A stretch of 64,000 nt of DNA from Limnobacter humi (GTDB lineage Bacteria > Pseudomonadota > Gammaproteobacteria > Burkholderiales > Burkholderiaceae_B). Within the stretch, counting starts at the first letter, position 1; every line of letters starts with the position of its first letter. Shown in pieces: positions 8,966 to 18,115 of the stretch. A program made the translations under genes and the position numbers. Location: assembly GCF_024518835.1 (NCBI RefSeq), contig NZ_JANIGO010000001.1:1-64000 (forward strand), in the 5' to 3' direction. The notes beneath the pieces were generated by a model. It worked only from the letters and a program-made list of their open reading frames with translations. It had not been told where the DNA came from and ran no database searches.

Positions 8966-9036
8966 GTTCGAGGAGCGTTGCGACACCCGTTTTTTCGGGT
9001 GCTAGGCTCGAACTGAAAATAAACAACGGCGCTCAC
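8966..9036 (+). promoter_or_regulatory. S-adenosylhomocysteine (SAH) riboswitch
   Basis: The sequence has the conserved SAH aptamer elements. P1 is TTCGAG (8967-8972) with CTCGAA (9007-9012). The adjacent core reads GAGGAGCGTTGC. P2 is CACCCG (8984-8989), a T-rich loop and CGGGTG (8996-9001). The pseudoknot pairs GAGCG (8973-8977) with CGCTC (9030-9034). It is followed by a T-rich stretch and the AGGAGG of ahcY. Known members bind SAH and raise expression of ahcY when SAH accumulates. Confidence 0.93.
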
Positions 9037-9071
9037 GCTTCTTTCTTTTTGTTTTTTTAAAGGAGGGCGTG

Positions 9072-10499
9072 ATGAACGCCATTGCAAAACCACTCACCGC
9101 CTCAGGCGAAAACGACTTTTTCGTTGCAGATCTGGGCCAAGCCGACTTCGGCCGCAAAGAAATCGCGATTGCCGAAACCGAAATGCCCGGCCTGATGGCC
9201 ATTCGCCAGGAATACGCGGCCAGCCAGCCCTTGAAAGGGGCTCGAATCACCGGTTCGCTTCACATGACCATTCAGACGGCCGTGTTGATTGAAACGCTGG
9301 CTGCCTTGGGTGCCGACATCCGCTGGGCGTCTTGCAACATCTACTCAACCCAGGACCACGCCGCTGCCGCGATTGCTGCTGCAGGCATTCCCGTGTTTGC
9401 CTACAAAGGGGAGTCGCTGGCTGATTACTGGAAATTCACCCACCAGATTTTTGAATGGTCCGATGGCGGCTATTCCAACATGATTCTGGATGACGGCGGC
9501 GACGCAACATTGTTGTTGCACCTGGGTGTAAAAGCTGAAAAAGATCTTAGCGTGTTGAACAACCCCGGCAGTGAAGAAGAAGTCTGCTTGTTCAACAGCA
9601 TCAAGGAAACCCTGAAAAAAGACCCTCAGTGGTATTCCAAGCGCATTGTTCACATCAAAGGCGTCACTGAAGAGACCACCACGGGTGTAAAGCGCCTGTA
9701 CGACATGGCCAAAAAAGGCGAATTGGCCTTCCCCGCCATCAACGTGAATGATTCGGTGACCAAATCCAAGTTTGACAACCTGTACGGTTGCCGCGAATCG
9801 CTGGTGGATGGCATCAAACGGGCCACCGACGTCATGATTGCCGGCAAAGTGGCTGTGGTGGCAGGCTATGGCGACGTGGGTAAAGGCTCCGCACAAGCCC
9901 TGCGTGCGTTGTCAGCGCAAGTATGGGTTACCGAAGTGGACCCCATCTGTGCCTTGCAAGCGGCCATGGAAGGCTACCGTGTCGTGACCATGGACTACGC
10001 CTGCGACAAAGCCGATATTTTTGTGACCGCAACCGGGAACAAAGACATCATTACTCATGACCACATGGTGAAAATGAAGGACCAGGCGATCGTCTGCAAC
10101 ATTGGTCACTTCGACAATGAAATCGACATCGCGAGCGTGAAGCAGTACACCTGGGAAAACATCAAACCACAGGTAGACCACATCATTTTCCCTGATGGCA
10201 AGCGCATTATCATGCTGGCCGAAGGTCGTTTGGTGAATTTGGGTTGCGGTACCGGTCACCCTTCATTTGTGATGTCATCCAGCTTTGCGAACCAAACCAT
10301 CGCCCAGATTGAGCTGTTTACGCAGACCGACAAGTACCCGGTTGGCGTGTATGTACTGCCCAAGCACCTGGACGAAAAAGTGGCCCGCTTGCACCTGAAG
10401 AAAATTGGTGCACAGCTGACAGAACTGTCACAAGACCAGGCTGCCTACATCGGCGTCAAGCAAACAGGCCCTTACAAGCCTGACCACTACCGCTACTAA
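9072..10499 (+). CDS. ahcY: S-adenosylhomocysteine hydrolase
   Basis: AhcY splits S-adenosylhomocysteine to adenosine and homocysteine using bound NAD. The 475-aa protein contains [10 protein letters not shown], with the substrate-binding Lys and Asp, and the NAD-binding [15 protein letters not shown]. The C-terminus KPDHYRY is the family ending. AGGAGG at 9061-9066 places the start at ATG 9072, although GTG at 9069 is in frame. Expression is expected to be governed by the SAH riboswitch immediately upstream. tlyA and metF follow, probably in one transcript. Confidence 0.98.
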   Translation: MNAIAKPLTASGENDFFVADLGQADFGRKEIAIAETEMPGLMAIRQEYAASQPLKGARITGSLHMTIQTAVLIETLAALGADIRWASCNIYSTQDHAAAAIAAAGIPVFAYKGESLADYWKFTHQIFEWSDGGYSNMILDDGGDATLLLHLGVKAEKDLSVLNNPGSEEEVCLFNSIKETLKKDPQWYSKRIVHIKGVTEETTTGVKRLYDMAKKGELAFPAINVNDSVTKSKFDNLYGCRESLVDGIKRATDVMIAGKVAVVAGYGDVGKGSAQALRALSAQVWVTEVDPICALQAAMEGYRVVTMDYACDKADIFVTATGNKDIITHDHMVKMKDQAIVCNIGHFDNEIDIASVKQYTWENIKPQVDHIIFPDGKRIIMLAEGRLVNLGCGTGHPSFVMSSSFANQTIAQIELFTQTDKYPVGVYVLPKHLDEKVARLHLKKIGAQLTELSQDQAAYIGVKQTGPYKPDHYRY

Positions 10500-10507
10500 G
10501 AAATCCG

Positions 10508-11290
10508 TTGCGAGCTGATCTCGCTTTGGTGAAACAGGGCCTGTGCACATCCCGTGCGCAGGCCCAGTCGTTCATAGAACAAGGTTTGGTCCAAGTTCAA
10601 CGGGGGATGGCTTTGCCCCACCCAGTCCGGAAAGCATCTCAGACCATTGAGGCAACCGACACACTGGTGGTGGCTGAATCGGATTGTCGGCTGTATGTGT
10701 CTCGCGGTGGCTTGAAGTTGCAAGGTGCGCTAGCGCACTTGCAGATGCGAATTGACGGAGCGCGCTGTATGGACTTCGGTCAATCAACGGGTGGATTTAC
10801 AGATTGCTTGTTGCAACACGGTGCTCATTCGGTGATCGGCTTGGATGTTGGACATGGGCAATTGCACGAGCGCTTGAGAAATGACCCGCGGGTGTTGGCC
10901 GTCGAAGGGGTGAACCTGAAAACAGTGGATGTTGTACCGCTGTTGGCCCAATGGCAACGAAGTCATGCGGATTTTCTTCCGATCGATGTGTCGGTGGCGG
11001 ACGTGTCTTTTATATCGCTGGTGAAGATCATGCCGACCCTTGCACAATTTTTACCACCGGGTAGCCAGAACATCTGGTTGGTTAAACCCCAATTTGAATT
11101 GGGCCCCGATCACATTGGAAAACAGGGCCTGGTGAAGTGGAAAGACGGACTACTGACCGAGCTAGAGCAAGCCATACGACAAGCCTGCCACTGCCATGGC
11201 TTTGAAACAAAAGAATTTTTCCCCTGCCCCTTGAAAGGTGGGGATGGAAATCAGGAATACATCGTTCGGGCGCTAAAAACGGCCCATTAA
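10508..11290 (+). CDS. tlyA: TlyA-family rRNA 2'-O-methyltransferase
   Basis: This 260-aa protein has an N-terminal S4 RNA-binding domain (about 1-60, RADLALVKQGLCTSRAQAQ) and a C-terminal FtsJ-like SAM-binding domain (CMDFGQSTGGFTDCLL near residue 80). By family it methylates rRNA; the exact site is not predictable. The first codon is TTG, because every later Met would remove the S4 domain, and no clear Shine-Dalgarno sequence is seen. It begins 8 nt after the ahcY stop, so it is probably cotranscribed with ahcY and metF and may be translated by coupling. Confidence 0.87.
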   Translation: MRADLALVKQGLCTSRAQAQSFIEQGLVQVQRGMALPHPVRKASQTIEATDTLVVAESDCRLYVSRGGLKLQGALAHLQMRIDGARCMDFGQSTGGFTDCLLQHGAHSVIGLDVGHGQLHERLRNDPRVLAVEGVNLKTVDVVPLLAQWQRSHADFLPIDVSVADVSFISLVKIMPTLAQFLPPGSQNIWLVKPQFELGPDHIGKQGLVKWKDGLLTELEQAIRQACHCHGFETKEFFPCPLKGGDGNQEYIVRALKTAH

Positions 11291-11317
11291 ACCTGTGACT
11301 GCGACGTGACGAATCAT

Positions 11318-12136
11318 ATGAACATCAGCTTCGAATTTTTTCCAGCCAAAACAGACGAAGGCACAGAAAAACTCAAACAAACCCGCGCACAACTCGCCGA
11401 GCGAAACCCCGAGTTTTTTTCGGTCACTTTTGGTGCAGGCGGAACCACACAGGACGGCACCCTGTCGACTGTGTTGGATATACAAACTGCCGGCAATGAG
11501 GCGGCGCCACACCTGTCTTGCATTGGCTCATCCAAAGACAAAGTGCGCGATCTCTTGAACACCTACAAAGGCCACGGCATTCGCCGGATTGTTGCTTTGC
11601 GAGGAGATTTGCCGTCCGGAATGCTCGAAACAGGTTCCTTCCGTTACGCCAGTGAATTGGTGGAATTCATTCGGGCAGAAACAGGCAATCATTTCTTCAT
11701 CGAGGTGGCCGCTTACCCGGAAACACATCCGCAAGCCCGAAGTGCCATGGCCGATGTAGATGCGTTTGTACACAAGGTGAAATGCGGGGCCAACTCAGCC
11801 ATTACCCAATATTTTTTTAATGCGGATGCATTTTTGTATTTCAGAGACCAGGTCCAGACCCGGGTTGATATTCCCTTGGTACCAGGCATTATGCCCATCA
11901 CCAACTTCAGTCAGCTGGCACGTTTTTCCGATGCTTGCGGCGCTGAATTGCCACGCTGGGTGCGCAACCGCCTTCAGCAGTTTGGGGATGACCGTGACGC
12001 CATCCGGTCGTTTGGCCTGGACGTGGTCACCGGCCTGTGTGAGCGACTGATTCGAGAAGGCGTACCCGGCCTGCATTTTTACACCATGAACAACGCACAA
12101 CCCACCTTGTCCATTCTGGATCGATTGGGCCTGTAA
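11318..12136 (+). CDS. metF: Methylenetetrahydrofolate reductase
   Basis: MetF reduces 5,10-methylene-THF to 5-methyl-THF, the methyl donor for remaking methionine from homocysteine. The 272-aa protein opens with NISFEFFPAKTDEG, the family's N-terminal signature with the catalytic Glu, and contains FSVTFGAGGTTQDG. ATG 11318 is preferred; an in-frame GTG at 11306 adds four residues. It ends the ahcY-tlyA-metF series and faces ygfA convergently with a 16-bp gap. Confidence 0.95.
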   Translation: MNISFEFFPAKTDEGTEKLKQTRAQLAERNPEFFSVTFGAGGTTQDGTLSTVLDIQTAGNEAAPHLSCIGSSKDKVRDLLNTYKGHGIRRIVALRGDLPSGMLETGSFRYASELVEFIRAETGNHFFIEVAAYPETHPQARSAMADVDAFVHKVKCGANSAITQYFFNADAFLYFRDQVQTRVDIPLVPGIMPITNFSQLARFSDACGAELPRWVRNRLQQFGDDRDAIRSFGLDVVTGLCERLIREGVPGLHFYTMNNAQPTLSILDRLGL

Positions 12137-12152
12137 GGCCTCTGGCGGGGTA

Positions 12153-12716
12153 TCAACCGATGCGAGTTCCTTGCTCCGTCACGACTGCATCCAACAGTCT
12201 GTCGTGGGGTTCGCGGAAATCATCGGCGACTTCCGAAGCGCTGTAAGCGATGCCGATGCAAAATGGCAAATGGCCATGTGCTTCATACGTTTGCAGGGTT
12301 TTGTCGTACCATCCAGCGCCGTAGCCCAACCGGGCGCCGGACCGATGAAACGCCAGACAAGGAATGATCAACACTGCGGGCTTCACCCAGTGTTTGTGAA
12401 CTGGAACTGGAATACCGTATTCACCGACCTCCAGTGGATCATCAGCATGCCATTGTGCAAACTGCAGTTTGGCCTCCACGGGTGATCGAATACACACCGG
12501 CAAGGCCCATGAATACGCTTCCAAAGCCTTGGATTGCACAATTGGCAACACATCGGGTTCGCCCTTGAACGGATGGTACAAACCGACTGTGCAGGGCCCG
12601 AGGGATTGGAGTACAGTTAACAGAGAGGCCCGTATTTGTTGGCCAAGCGCTAGCACCGCGGCGGCATCTCGGTTGGCACGTTGGGCCAAGGCCCACTGCC
12701 GCAGATTTTTTTTCAT
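12153..12716 (-). CDS. ygfA: 5-formyltetrahydrofolate cyclo-ligase
   Basis: The enzyme converts 5-formyl-THF to 5,10-methenyl-THF using ATP. The 187-aa protein has the C-terminal signature GYGAGWYDKTL, the N-terminal KKNLRQWALAQR and an ending rich in the usual family residues (EPHDRLLDAVVTEQG). The ATG at 12716 is chosen; longer in-frame sequence to 12824 overlaps slt. It is next to metF, so two one-carbon folate enzymes are adjacent. The start lies only 10 bp from the divergent slt start. Confidence 0.9.
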   Translation of the reverse strand: MKKNLRQWALAQRANRDAAAVLALGQQIRASLLTVLQSLGPCTVGLYHPFKGEPDVLPIVQSKALEAYSWALPVCIRSPVEAKLQFAQWHADDPLEVGEYGIPVPVHKHWVKPAVLIIPCLAFHRSGARLGYGAGWYDKTLQTYEAHGHLPFCIGIAYSASEVADDFREPHDRLLDAVVTEQGTRIG

Positions 12717-12726
12717 GACAGATTGA

Positions 12727-14730
12727 ATGATGAAACGATTCTTACAACGACACTTTATCGCAAGCTGTCTCGTCATGCTGACCAGCCTGATCGGCTGGCC
12801 AACGGAAACTCGTGCACAAGCCACCGCCCTGAACGATCAAACGGACCAGGGCGAGTTGATGCGTCAAATCAAAAGTGCCTACGCAGATGGACGGTATGCC
12901 GATTTTTCACGCCTGGCAGCCAAATTGCCCGCCAATCACATCTTCAGACCCTACATCGACATCTGGCAGTTTCGCTTTTTTCAAAAAGGTCAGGAAAAAG
13001 CCAATCCGGATGAACAATTGATCTGGAAAACGGACGATGTACTGCCCCTACTGAACCGTTACCCAAGCAGCTGGCCAGCGGAGCAACTCCGCCGTGAATG
13101 GCTGCAACAGTTGGCCCGAGGCGGACAATGGGCATTGTTTGCCGAGCAGCGGCCACAACTGAAATACCGGGCCGACCAAGGCGTTGAATGCGCTGACATG
13201 CTGTATGCCAGTACGCAAGGGCAACTGGTTCAATCAAAACTGAACACCGTGCTGAGCAGTGACAAGAAACTGCCACGGACTTGCCGCATGCTGCTGCGCA
13301 ATTTATACGACCGCGGAGCCATCAATGGCAGTGATCTGGACAAGCATATTCTGCACTTGGCCGAGGGGAAGCAACCTGGTGCGGCCCAGCAGTTTGTGGA
13401 TGAAATGGCCGATACAGCCTGGGGTAGAAACCTCGACGGTAAATTGTTGATCCAGGCTTTTGACAGCCCGGACAAAATGCTCAAGAACCTGACCGGACGT
13501 GGCACGGATCTGTACATCGGGGTTGCGCTCACCCGGAAAGCGGTTGAGGACTACGATGCCGCGGCCCGACTACTGGACACGGACCTCAAAGGAAAACTGT
13601 CGGACAGAACAGAGCGCTGGTTGTGGGGGCACATCGGTTATCGGGCAGGCCTGGTCTGGAACCCCATGTCTGAAAACTACTTCAAACGAAGCAGCGCGGA
13701 TGTGTTGGGCCCCGAGCAACAGGAGTGGAAGGTACGCTCTGCACTGCTCCAAGAGGACTGGCCAACCGTGTTGGCCTTCATCAATGAGATGAGCCCAGAC
13801 CTGCAGGACAACCGCACATGGCAATATTGGAAAGGCCGGGCACTGGCCGCCAACGGAAAAGTGGTTGAAGCGCGGCAGGAATGGATACGCGCGGCCAACA
13901 CATTCTCGTTTTACGGCAAGCTGGCCAATGAGGAATTGGGGGCAACAGTGTCTGCGCCCAACAAGCCCGCAGCGTTGACAGCAGCAGAACTGGACAAAGC
14001 GAAAAAAAATCCAGGGCTGATGCGTGCTTTGGCCCTCTACGATGCCGGCTTGCGAACAGAAGGTTTCTGGGAATTCAATTTACAGATTGCGCAGATGAAT
14101 GACCGTGAACTGTTGGCAGCGGCCACTTGGGCCGAAAAAAATCAGCTGTATGACCGGGCCATTGCCGCTGCAGACAAAACCGAAATGGAACACGACGTTT
14201 CGTTGCGGTACCTCACTCCGTTTCGGGATCGCATGACGGCCAAAACACAGGAAGTCGGAATTGATGAATCCTGGGTTTACGGACTGATTCGACAGGAATC
14301 ACGCTTTGTGACCATTGCCAGATCTGGCGTTGGGGCCAGCGGGTTGATGCAGGTTATGCCAGCCACGGCTCAATATGTGGCCAAGAAAATCGGTTTAAGT
14401 GACTTCAAAAAGTCGGATATTTCCGACATCGACACCAACCTAACATTGGGGACCAACTACCTGAAAATGGTGTTTGATCAACATGGACAATCCCCGGTCC
14501 TGGCCTCGGCTGGATACAACGCAGGGCCATCCCGGCCTTCGTTATGGAAACGTCGACTCGGAGAAAACCGTGTGATCGAAGGTGCCATATTCACCGAGCT
14601 GATTCCGTTTGACGAGACCCGGGACTATGTCAAGAACGTAATGTCCAACACAGTGGCCTATGCATGGGTTCTGAACAATTCCTCGACATCCCTGAAACAA
14701 AGACTGGGTATCATTCGAGGAAGTAACTGA
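12727..14730 (+). CDS. slt: Soluble lytic murein transglycosylase
   Basis: Slt cleaves peptidoglycan glycan strands in the periplasm with formation of anhydro-muramic ends. The 667-aa protein has a signal peptide (about 1-32, ending TRAQA), a long alpha-helical superhelical region, and a C-terminal catalytic domain. The catalytic Glu524 lies in LIRQESRF, followed by GASGLMQVMPATAQY and AGYNAGPSRPSLW. ATG occurs twice in tandem (12727 and 12730). No Shine-Dalgarno sequence is obvious, and the divergent ygfA starts 10 bp away. Confidence 0.95.
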   Translation: MMKRFLQRHFIASCLVMLTSLIGWPTETRAQATALNDQTDQGELMRQIKSAYADGRYADFSRLAAKLPANHIFRPYIDIWQFRFFQKGQEKANPDEQLIWKTDDVLPLLNRYPSSWPAEQLRREWLQQLARGGQWALFAEQRPQLKYRADQGVECADMLYASTQGQLVQSKLNTVLSSDKKLPRTCRMLLRNLYDRGAINGSDLDKHILHLAEGKQPGAAQQFVDEMADTAWGRNLDGKLLIQAFDSPDKMLKNLTGRGTDLYIGVALTRKAVEDYDAAARLLDTDLKGKLSDRTERWLWGHIGYRAGLVWNPMSENYFKRSSADVLGPEQQEWKVRSALLQEDWPTVLAFINEMSPDLQDNRTWQYWKGRALAANGKVVEARQEWIRAANTFSFYGKLANEELGATVSAPNKPAALTAAELDKAKKNPGLMRALALYDAGLRTEGFWEFNLQIAQMNDRELLAAATWAEKNQLYDRAIAAADKTEMEHDVSLRYLTPFRDRMTAKTQEVGIDESWVYGLIRQESRFVTIARSGVGASGLMQVMPATAQYVAKKIGLSDFKKSDISDIDTNLTLGTNYLKMVFDQHGQSPVLASAGYNAGPSRPSLWKRRLGENRVIEGAIFTELIPFDETRDYVKNVMSNTVAYAWVLNNSSTSLKQRLGIIRGSN

Positions 14731-14779
14731 TATTGGTTGCAACCCGTCATCTCAACAACGCATTCTATTCTCGTACACC

Positions 14780-15754
14780 ATGTCGACAACAAAAAACGTG
14801 CTGGTTATCGGCGGCTCAGGTTTTATTGGCCAGGCTGTTTGCAATGAGCTAACCAAAGCCGGACATCGCATCACGGTGCCTACCCGTCGCCATGACAACG
14901 CCAAGCACCTGCTGACCTTGCCCACCTGTCGGGTCATCACAGCCAACATTCACGATCGGGCTGCCTTGGGTCGACTGATGGTCGGTCAAGATGTGGTGGT
15001 CAATTTACTGGGTGTTTTGCACAGCAAACCCGGCAAACCCTATGGTCAGAATTTTCGGGTGAATCATGTTGAGTTTCCCAAAGCGCTGACGGCCTCCATG
15101 AATCAGCACAAGGTAAAGCGGCTGATTCACATCAGTGCACTGGGCGTGGGGGTACAAAACCCGGCACCGTCCATGTACTTGCGCTCCAAAACCGACGGTG
15201 AGGCTGCAGTCAAGGACAGCGGCCTGGCGTGGACCATTTTGCGTCCTTCCGTGGTCTTCGGCCGGGGGGATCGCTTCCTGAATACATTCGCAAGTTTGAG
15301 TCTGCTGGCACCGTTCATTCCGCTAGCGGGTGCAACGGCCCGCTTCCAACCCGTTTCCGTTGGTGATGTGGCCCAGGCTGTGATGGTCTGTATAAACGAC
15401 GACGACAAATCCACCGTGCACAATACCTTTGATTTGGTGGGCCCCGAAATATTCACGTTGAAAGCATTGGTGCAGCTGTCTGCGAAGGCCGTGGGGCGCC
15501 AGCCTTGGATTGTAGGCATTCCAAACATTCTGGCCAAAGCGCAAGCCCGTATGATGGAATTGGCCCCTGGCGAACCGCTGATGAGTCGGGACAATGTGGA
15601 CTCCATGAAAATCGACAATGTACGAACCTCTGGCAGGGTATTTCCGCTGCCTCGCTACGAGACCTTGTCGGTGATTGCGCCCGATTATTTGCGTGCCCGA
15701 CATTTGCCCACTGAGTTGGATCAGTTTCGGGCGCATGCGCACCGCGAGGAGTGA
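14780..15754 (+). CDS. Complex I NDUFA9-like NAD(P)-binding protein
   Basis: This 324-aa protein is an atypical short-chain dehydrogenase/epimerase-like protein related to NDUFA9. It has the Rossmann motif VIGGSGFIGQAV near residue 10 and the core region HISALGVG...SKTDGE; a classical YxxxK is not clearly conserved (MYLRSKTDGE is the equivalent stretch). Its physiological substrate is unknown. It follows slt on the same strand by 49 bp. Confidence 0.85.
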   Translation: MSTTKNVLVIGGSGFIGQAVCNELTKAGHRITVPTRRHDNAKHLLTLPTCRVITANIHDRAALGRLMVGQDVVVNLLGVLHSKPGKPYGQNFRVNHVEFPKALTASMNQHKVKRLIHISALGVGVQNPAPSMYLRSKTDGEAAVKDSGLAWTILRPSVVFGRGDRFLNTFASLSLLAPFIPLAGATARFQPVSVGDVAQAVMVCINDDDKSTVHNTFDLVGPEIFTLKALVQLSAKAVGRQPWIVGIPNILAKAQARMMELAPGEPLMSRDNVDSMKIDNVRTSGRVFPLPRYETLSVIAPDYLRARHLPTELDQFRAHAHREE

Positions 15755-15900
15755 GGCTGAAGAATAAGGCCACGTAGGGCTTGCTCCTTTCCCTTAAGCC
15801 TTGATTTATCGTACAATTCTGCTTTACACCACGCAGCCAAAACACAAGGACCGGCTGCGTTTGTTTTTCTGGCCTTGCGAATTTGATTGAGAGTATTGCC

Positions 15901-17082
15901 GTGACCGATCACTTGATGAAAACCTATGCCCGTCAACCCATTGCCTTCACGCATGGAGAAGGTGCATGGCTGTGGTCCACGGATGGTCGAAAATACCTGG
16001 ATGGTCTTGCTGGAATTGCAGTCAACGGGCTTGGGCACAACCACCCCAAGCTGGTCAAAGCGATTGCAGACCAAGCTGCCAAGCTGATCCACACCTCCAA
16101 CCTGTACCGAGTAGTTGAGCAAGAACTGTTGGCCACCCGGTTGTGTGAACTGTCCGGCATGCAGGAAGCGTTTTTTTGTAATTCAGGTGCCGAGGCCAAT
16201 GAAGCAGCCATCAAGCTGGCCCGCCACTACGGATACAAAAAAGGCATCGAAAATGCAAAGGTTATTGTGATGGAGCGTGCTTGGCACGGGCGCACGCTGG
16301 CCACACTGGCCGCTACCGACAGCCCCAAGGCCAAGGTTGGATTTGGCGAATTGCCAGGTGGATTCGTGCGAGTGCCTTACAGAGATTTCGCAGCCATTGA
16401 ACAGGCCAGTGCAGACAACCCCGACATCCAAGCTGTTTTGTTGGAAGTGCTGCAAGGTGAAGGCGGTATCAACGTGGCGGACACGGAGTACCTGCAGGAA
16501 CTTCGCAAGCTATGCACAGCCAAGGGCTGGCTATTGATGATTGACGAAGTGCAGAGCGGTATTGGCCGAACCGGAAAATGGTTTGGTTACCAACATGCGG
16601 GCATTGAACCCGACGTGATTACCCTGGCGAAAGGTTTGGGATCCGGCGTCCCCATCGGAGCATGCCTGGCAGCCGGTGCGGCAGCCGGTGTTTTTACGCC
16701 TGGCACCCACGGCACCACATTCGGTGGCGGCCCGCTGGTTTCTGCTGCTGCGTTGGCCACACTCAACATCATGGCTGAAGAAGGGTTGCTGGAACATGCC
16801 GAGCAGATGGGTGCGCTGATTCGTGCAGTACTGACCCGAGAACTGGCAGGCGTGGCAGGCGTGAAGGAAATCCGCGGACGAGGCTTGATGATTGGCGTGG
16901 AGCTGTGGAAACCTTGCGCTGAACTGGTTGCCATCGCCCGTGACAAAGGATTGATCATCAACGTCACTCGCGACAATGTGGTTCGATTGCTGCCACCACT
17001 GGTGATCAAACAGGAAGAAGCCAACATGCTGGCAATGGACTTGGCGCCGTTGATCAAAGCATTTTTGAATGGAGCGGCTTGA
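15901..17082 (+). CDS. argD: Acetylornithine aminotransferase
   Basis: ArgD is a PLP-dependent class III aminotransferase of arginine synthesis, exchanging amino groups between N-acetylornithine and 2-oxoglutarate. With the GTG start at 15901 the protein is about 393 aa. The PLP lysine is Lys244 in LAKGLGSGVPIGA, and MIDEVQSGIGRTGKWF carries the PLP-binding Asp. A TTG at 15883 and an ATG at 15916 are other starts. A TACAAT at 15812-15817 may be the -10 box. argF and argG follow, giving a partial arginine cluster. Confidence 0.92.
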   Translation: MTDHLMKTYARQPIAFTHGEGAWLWSTDGRKYLDGLAGIAVNGLGHNHPKLVKAIADQAAKLIHTSNLYRVVEQELLATRLCELSGMQEAFFCNSGAEANEAAIKLARHYGYKKGIENAKVIVMERAWHGRTLATLAATDSPKAKVGFGELPGGFVRVPYRDFAAIEQASADNPDIQAVLLEVLQGEGGINVADTEYLQELRKLCTAKGWLLMIDEVQSGIGRTGKWFGYQHAGIEPDVITLAKGLGSGVPIGACLAAGAAAGVFTPGTHGTTFGGGPLVSAAALATLNIMAEEGLLEHAEQMGALIRAVLTRELAGVAGVKEIRGRGLMIGVELWKPCAELVAIARDKGLIINVTRDNVVRLLPPLVIKQEEANMLAMDLAPLIKAFLNGAA

Positions 17083-17103
17083 GGCAACCGCCTCACCTGA
17101 GAC

Positions 17104-17120
17104 GGCACCCCGAGGGTGCC
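17104..17120 (+). other. Intergenic hairpin between argD and argF
   Basis: GGCACCC, CGA loop, GGGTGCC forms a perfect 7-bp stem 22 bp after the argD stop. There is no T-tract, so it is more likely an mRNA-processing or attenuation structure than a simple terminator. Confidence 0.4.
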
Positions 17121-17154
17121 CTCCCAGGGCACACAGCCGGGAGATGATAACAAC

Positions 17155-18063
17155 ATGCCGATCAAACATTTTTTGCAGTTCAGTGACCTGAGTCGAAGCG
17201 ATTTCGAGTATCTGATTGAACGCACACGGGACATCAAAGCCCGGTTCAAACGCTACGAGCCCTACTACCCGCTGCAAGATCGTACTTTGGTCATGATTTT
17301 CGAGAAGGCCTCTACCCGAACACGTTTGAGCTTCGAAGCTGGAATGCATCAGCTTGGCGGGTCGGCCATATATCTGAACACCAAAGACAGCCAGCTGGGC
17401 CGAGGTGAACCCGTTGAAGACGCCGCGCAAGTGATTTCTCGCATGTGCGACATCGTCATGATTCGCACCTACGAGCAGGAAATCGTGGAGCGGTTCGCCA
17501 CCAATAGCCGGGTGCCCGTGATCAATGGTTTGACCAATGAATATCACCCCTGCCAAATCCTTGCCGATATTTACACGTTCATCGAACACCGCGGCAGCAT
17601 TCAAGGCAAGACCGTGGCATGGGTGGGTGACGGAAACAATGTGTGCGCCACCTGGCTACAAGCGGCGGAAATGCTGGACTTTCAGGTGAATGTATCGACA
17701 CCTGCCGGTTACGAGGTAGACCCTAAACTGAATATCAAAGGAACTCACCATGCCTATTTTGCAGACCCCATGGAGGCCTGTAAAAATGCGGATATTGTGA
17801 CCACGGATGTCTGGACGAGCATGGGCTTTGAAATGGAAAACAGTGAACGCATGAAAGCGTTTGCAGATTTTCAGGTGGACACCGACATGATGAATGTCGC
17901 CAACAAAGAAGCCGTGTTCATGCACTGCCTGCCAGCCCACCGGGGAGAGGAAGTGGCCGCTGAAGTAATCGATGGCCCACAGAGTGTGGTGTGGGATGAA
18001 GCTGAAAACCGCTTGCACACCCAAAAAGCCCTGATGGAATTTTTGTTGCTGGGTCGCAAATGA
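17155..18063 (+). CDS. argF: Ornithine carbamoyltransferase
   Basis: ArgF makes citrulline from ornithine and carbamoyl phosphate. The 302-aa protein has the carbamoyl-phosphate motif STRTR at residues 53-57, the NEYHPCQ motif, and the ornithine-binding MHCLPAHRGEE near the C-terminus. The ATG at 17155 gives the standard length. It lies 72 bp after argD and 52 bp before argG; carAB, which supplies carbamoyl phosphate, is elsewhere in this window. Confidence 0.97.
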   Translation: MPIKHFLQFSDLSRSDFEYLIERTRDIKARFKRYEPYYPLQDRTLVMIFEKASTRTRLSFEAGMHQLGGSAIYLNTKDSQLGRGEPVEDAAQVISRMCDIVMIRTYEQEIVERFATNSRVPVINGLTNEYHPCQILADIYTFIEHRGSIQGKTVAWVGDGNNVCATWLQAAEMLDFQVNVSTPAGYEVDPKLNIKGTHHAYFADPMEACKNADIVTTDVWTSMGFEMENSERMKAFADFQVDTDMMNVANKEAVFMHCLPAHRGEEVAAEVIDGPQSVVWDEAENRLHTQKALMEFLLLGRK

Positions 18064-18115
18064 GCGACCATCAGCGTATTGAACAACCTGATTTCAATTT
18101 TGACTGTGAACGACC

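Noticed and set aside
17104-17120. Terminator between argD and argF
   Set aside because: The stem is good but is not followed by a T-tract, so termination is doubtful.
16531-17604. A 357-codon minus-strand frame opposite argD and argF
   Set aside because: It lies across two certain genes on the other strand and resembles no family.
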